Shown here piece after piece: positions 61,438-64,000 of a stretch of DNA of 64,000 nucleotides. The notes beneath the pieces were generated by a model. It ran no database searches. It saw nothing but the letters and a program-made list of their open reading frames with translations, and was not told the origin of the DNA. Position 1 is the stretch's first letter; every line of letters starts with the position of its first letter. A program made the position numbers and the translations under genes. This DNA is from JAQCEJ01 sp040881995 (GTDB lineage: Bacteria > Planctomycetota > Planctomycetia > Planctomycetales > Planctomycetaceae): positions 51,062 to 115,061 of the forward strand of contig JBBECD010000117.1 of NCBI GenBank assembly GCA_040881995.1. Reading direction: 5' to 3'.

Positions 61438-62238
61438 ATGCCTACCTCCGTTCGCATCCCTGCTCTGCTGTGCGGCTGTCTGTTCCTCGTTGCGGTCTCC
61501 GGTTGCCAGATGGTTCCGCAGAATCAGTACCGCATGAGCCAGTTGCGATCGCGCGAACTGCATCAACAAAACCAACTGCTCGCGCAGCAACGCGACGGGA
61601 ACGCCGGCTCGCTCAGTTCGTTGATGGCGCAGAAACAGCAACTGGAACAGCAAAACGCCGCCCTCAATGCCCGGGTCAACAATCTGGAGGGGGAGCGATC
61701 GCAATTGAACGAAAAATATGTGAGCATGCTCAATCGCAATCAAAAGAGCCCGCTCTCTCCCGATGCGACCGCCCGCTTTCAGGAACTCGCGAGGAAGTAT
61801 CCCGAGTTTGAGTTCGATCCCGCGACCGGCGTGAGCAAGTTCAGCGACAATATTCTGTTCGATCTGGGAAGCGACCAAATCAAATCGTCGGCCGAGAACA
61901 TTCTGCGGGAATTCGCTCAGATCATGAATCAGGGTGACGCCCAGCAACTCCACATTCTCGTCGTGGGACATACGGATGATACACCGATCAAAAAACAGGT
62001 GACGAAGGCGAAGCATCCTTCGAATTGGCATCTCTCAACGGACCGCGCGGACGAGGTGGTGCTGAAGCTCGCCCAGGTCGGCATCAGCGAGAATCGCATG
62101 GGAGCCGCCGGCTACAGCATGTTCCAACCCGTGGCTCCGAACAGCGACCCCAACTCGAAAGCCCAGAACCGCCGCGTCGAAATCTTCGTCCTCGCCCCCG
62201 ACGCCGTCGTCGCCGGCTGGGATCCCGCGAGGAATTGA
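61438..62238 (+). CDS. OmpA-family lipoprotein (peptidoglycan-associated)
   Basis: A 266-residue outer-membrane lipoprotein: signal LLCGCLFLVAVSGC ends at the lipid-carrying Cys. Residues 30-95 form a Gln/Leu-rich coiled coil. The C-terminal OmpA domain holds LVVGHTDDTPIKKQ, STDRADEVVLKL, GISENRMGAAGY and NRRVEIFV, residues that bind diaminopimelate peptidoglycan. This fits the presence of peptidoglycan in planctomycetes. AAGGGAG before the ATG sets the start. Confidence 0.9.
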   Translation: MPTSVRIPALLCGCLFLVAVSGCQMVPQNQYRMSQLRSRELHQQNQLLAQQRDGNAGSLSSLMAQKQQLEQQNAALNARVNNLEGERSQLNEKYVSMLNRNQKSPLSPDATARFQELARKYPEFEFDPATGVSKFSDNILFDLGSDQIKSSAENILREFAQIMNQGDAQQLHILVVGHTDDTPIKKQVTKAKHPSNWHLSTDRADEVVLKLAQVGISENRMGAAGYSMFQPVAPNSDPNSKAQNRRVEIFVLAPDAVVAGWDPARN

Positions 62239-62245
62239 GAGGCGC

Positions 62246-62385
62246 GAATGACGAATGCCTAATCCCTAATGACTAACGAATGACCAAAATCCGAATGCCC
62301 AAATGGTGATTCACACTCGCACCATTTGGGCATTCGTCATTGGGTTTTCTTTGGACATTAGTGCTTAGTCATTTTAAGATGCCTT
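62246..62385. repeat. 'AATGACGAATG' palindromic repeat, mid-length copy
   Basis: AATGACGAATGCCTAATCCC and ACCAAAATCCGAATGCCCAA at left pair with GGGCATTCGTCATTGGGTTT at right. It separates two convergent genes. Confidence 0.65.
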
Positions 62386-62395
62386 CTGCCCTCTA

Positions 62396-63802
62396 TCATG
62401 CGAAGACATCCAGTATCGGTTCCCCCAGCGCCAACTGAAACGGCCGATTCAGCGGGTCGAGAATGTGCATCCGCGGGTCGACTCCCAGCGCGTGGTAAAT
62501 CGTCGCCGCGACGTCTTCGGGGGTCACGGGATTGCTTGCGGGATAGGCGGCAAACCGGTCGGATGCACCGAACGTCATCCCCGCCTTCACTCCGGCGCCG
62601 GCCATCATAATCGTATAACAATGCGGCCAGTGATCGCGCCCTTCTTCCGATGCTCCCGCTGACGACGTGATCTGCCCGACCTGCGGCGTGCGGCCGAATT
62701 CTCCCATCACGACGACCAGCGTCTCGTCGAGCAGGCCGCGCTGATGCATGTCTTCCATGAATGCCGAGAAGGCGCGGTCGAAATAGGGGAGAATCGATTT
62801 CTTCATCAATGCGAAATGTTCGCGGTGGCCGTCCCATGTCTGATCGTAACGCCGCCCCGTGCAGACCGTCACCAGCCGCACGCCCGCTTCGACCAACCGC
62901 CGCGACAGCAGCAGGCATTGCCCGAGATGCGGCAAGCCGCCGTAATTGCGGGCTCCCTTGCGGTCGTTGCCGACAGGGAGGCCGTACCGTTCGCGCGTGC
63001 CGGCGGATTCTTGTGTGATATCGAACGCGTCGCGCGTGCGTTGCGTCCCCAGCAACGAAAACGCTTTTTGATAGTGCGTATCGAGACGATCGAATTCCTG
63101 GCGGTCTTGCAGATGTCCCGCCGAACGGTCGAGCAAACCGAGCAGCGATCGCCGATCGCTGAGCCTGCCGGCGGAACTTCCCTCGGGGAACGTGAGCCCC
63201 GGAATGCGGAATTCCGGGGCGCTGGGATCGCCCGTGCCGAGCGGATCGAAACCGGGGCCGAGAAATCCCGCGAGTTCGCCGGGAATTTCGCCGCCGCAGT
63301 TGAACATGATCTCGGGGATGTGCACGAAATCGGGCAGGTCGGGAGTCGCTCTCATCCGCGCGAGCACGGCGCCGTAACAGGGAAAGTTATCAGGACTCTC
63401 TTTGCGAATCAGCGTGCCGCCGGAAACCGGCGAACGCCCCGTGAGCATGTAATAACAGCTCGCATTGTGATCGACGACCTGATGATGCACGGCTCGAATG
63501 AGCGCCAAATGATGCATCTGCTGCGCGACCATCGGCAAGTATTCGCACACCGGCACCCCGGGAATCGTCGAAGCGATCGGCTTGAACTCGCCCCGAATGT
63601 TCTCGGGGGCGTCGGGTTTCATGTCCCACGTGTCCTGATGCGCCGGCCCGCCGTCCAGAAAAAACAGGACGCACGACTTCGCTTTGCCGGTCGTGACGCC
63701 CGCGGATTCGGCGCCGCGAAGCAAATCCGGAAGCGAGAGCCCGACGGCTCCCAAGGAACCGATTCGGAGCAAGTCCCGACGACCGAGGGGCGGCCTGTTC
63801 AT
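62396..63802 (-). CDS. DUF1501 family protein (Tat-exported)
   Basis: A 468-residue protein. Twin-arginine start MNRPPLGRRDLLRIGSLGAV, then KAKSCVLFFLDGGPAHQDTWD, GQCLLLSRRLVEAGVRLVT, GEFGRTPQVGQITSS and GRDHWPHCYTIMMAGAGVKAG. This is the fourth DUF1501 gene in the window. It has no DUF1549/DUF1553 partner here, though one may lie beyond the right edge. No other gene is evident in 63803-64000. Confidence 0.9.
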   Translation of the reverse strand: MNRPPLGRRDLLRIGSLGAVGLSLPDLLRGAESAGVTTGKAKSCVLFFLDGGPAHQDTWDMKPDAPENIRGEFKPIASTIPGVPVCEYLPMVAQQMHHLALIRAVHHQVVDHNASCYYMLTGRSPVSGGTLIRKESPDNFPCYGAVLARMRATPDLPDFVHIPEIMFNCGGEIPGELAGFLGPGFDPLGTGDPSAPEFRIPGLTFPEGSSAGRLSDRRSLLGLLDRSAGHLQDRQEFDRLDTHYQKAFSLLGTQRTRDAFDITQESAGTRERYGLPVGNDRKGARNYGGLPHLGQCLLLSRRLVEAGVRLVTVCTGRRYDQTWDGHREHFALMKKSILPYFDRAFSAFMEDMHQRGLLDETLVVVMGEFGRTPQVGQITSSAGASEEGRDHWPHCYTIMMAGAGVKAGMTFGASDRFAAYPASNPVTPEDVAATIYHALGVDPRMHILDPLNRPFQLALGEPILDVFA

Positions 63803-64000
63803 GACGGAATCTCATTTCGCAGGAATTGAAACGGCACACAAGAAAGGTGAATTCGCCGACGTCGCCATTATAAGTACGGCATGAACCGCGATACAAGCAT
63901 TACCTGTCGGCCGACGCCTTTTTCGTTGATCAAGCCGTGCACAGTCTGAGAATCTATCCGGAAATGTTGGCAGTCCTACGAGATGTTGTGCCCATTGCAT

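Noticed and set aside
62744..63829. A 361-codon rightward frame
   Set aside because: Antisense shadow of the fourth DUF1501 gene.
63812..64000. Leftward frame at the right edge
   Set aside because: No family features; it overlaps only the upstream region of the fourth DUF1501 gene.

Overview
The window reads as chromosomal DNA of a planctomycete, most likely a Planctomycetales/Planctomycetaceae-type bacterium. The evidence is the gene content: four DUF1501 proteins with twin-arginine starts, one 1053-residue planctomycete cytochrome c/DUF1549/DUF1553 protein, a DUF1559-type pseudopilin start at the left edge, a BBP7-like outer-membrane barrel, a PEP-CTERM protein, a DUF4159/terpene-cyclase-fold protein, and many dispersed palindromic intergenic repeats. 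Species cannot be named from sequence alone. A 10-base run of N at 35094-35103 and several single-base frameshifts show it is a draft assembly.

Region by region. 1-3.1 kb: pseudopilin edge, a secreted alpha/beta hydrolase, a VOC protein and an SDR dehydrogenase. 3.1-10.45 kb: an accessory, partly AT-richer block with a frameshifted rhamnosyltransferase-like gene, a multiply frameshifted hypothetical protein, a lipoprotein, two copies of a Cys-rich small protein (the first disrupted by a short hairpin repeat), and a run of sugar genes: two glycosyltransferase-like genes, a CMP-sugar synthetase of the NeuA type, and an unknown protein that could be the matching transferase. 10.45-11.3 kb is non-coding and repeat-rich. 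11.3-14.8 kb: a DUF1501 gene divergent from a GntP-type permease.

14.8-21.65 kb is an arsenic-resistance island on one strand: arsR with a self-operator, arsM, an Acr3-type arsenite exporter, a double universal stress protein, a DUF318 permease, a GCPKC thioredoxin-like protein, a cytochrome b/cytochrome c fusion, an OsmC-like protein and a thioredoxin-type arsC. Together they would sense arsenic, reduce arsenate, export arsenite and methylate it; the permease, disulfide protein and cytochrome fusion are the less expected parts.

21.65-38.8 kb is a mosaic of housekeeping and catabolic genes (double esterase, arfB, LarA-like protein, MFS transporter, thioredoxin reductase flanked by two near-identical palindromic repeats, M24 peptidase, DUF1805, VOC, PhyH, BON, STAS, CCA-adding enzyme across the N gap, PLP decarboxylase, DUF1501). 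38.9-39.07 kb carries a 46-residue zinc-ribbon gene. 39.4-44.2 kb is a DUF1549/DUF1553 plus DUF1501 pair. 44.4-54.7 kb holds surface and transport genes and a tandem duplication of a 338-residue lipoprotein gene. 55.1-57.9 kb has rpsD, an adenylate kinase and a rhomboid protease; 57.9-63.8 kb a DUF4159 protein, a 1-kb repeat-filled gap, an OmpA-type lipoprotein and a fourth DUF1501.

Two themes recur. First, at least four transporters (GntP, MFS, dicarboxylate symporter, DUF318 permease) and the thioredoxin reductase carry inserted segments absent from textbook relatives. Second, nearly every intergenic gap holds a member of one of several palindromic repeat families. I saw no tRNA, rRNA, CRISPR array or transposase.
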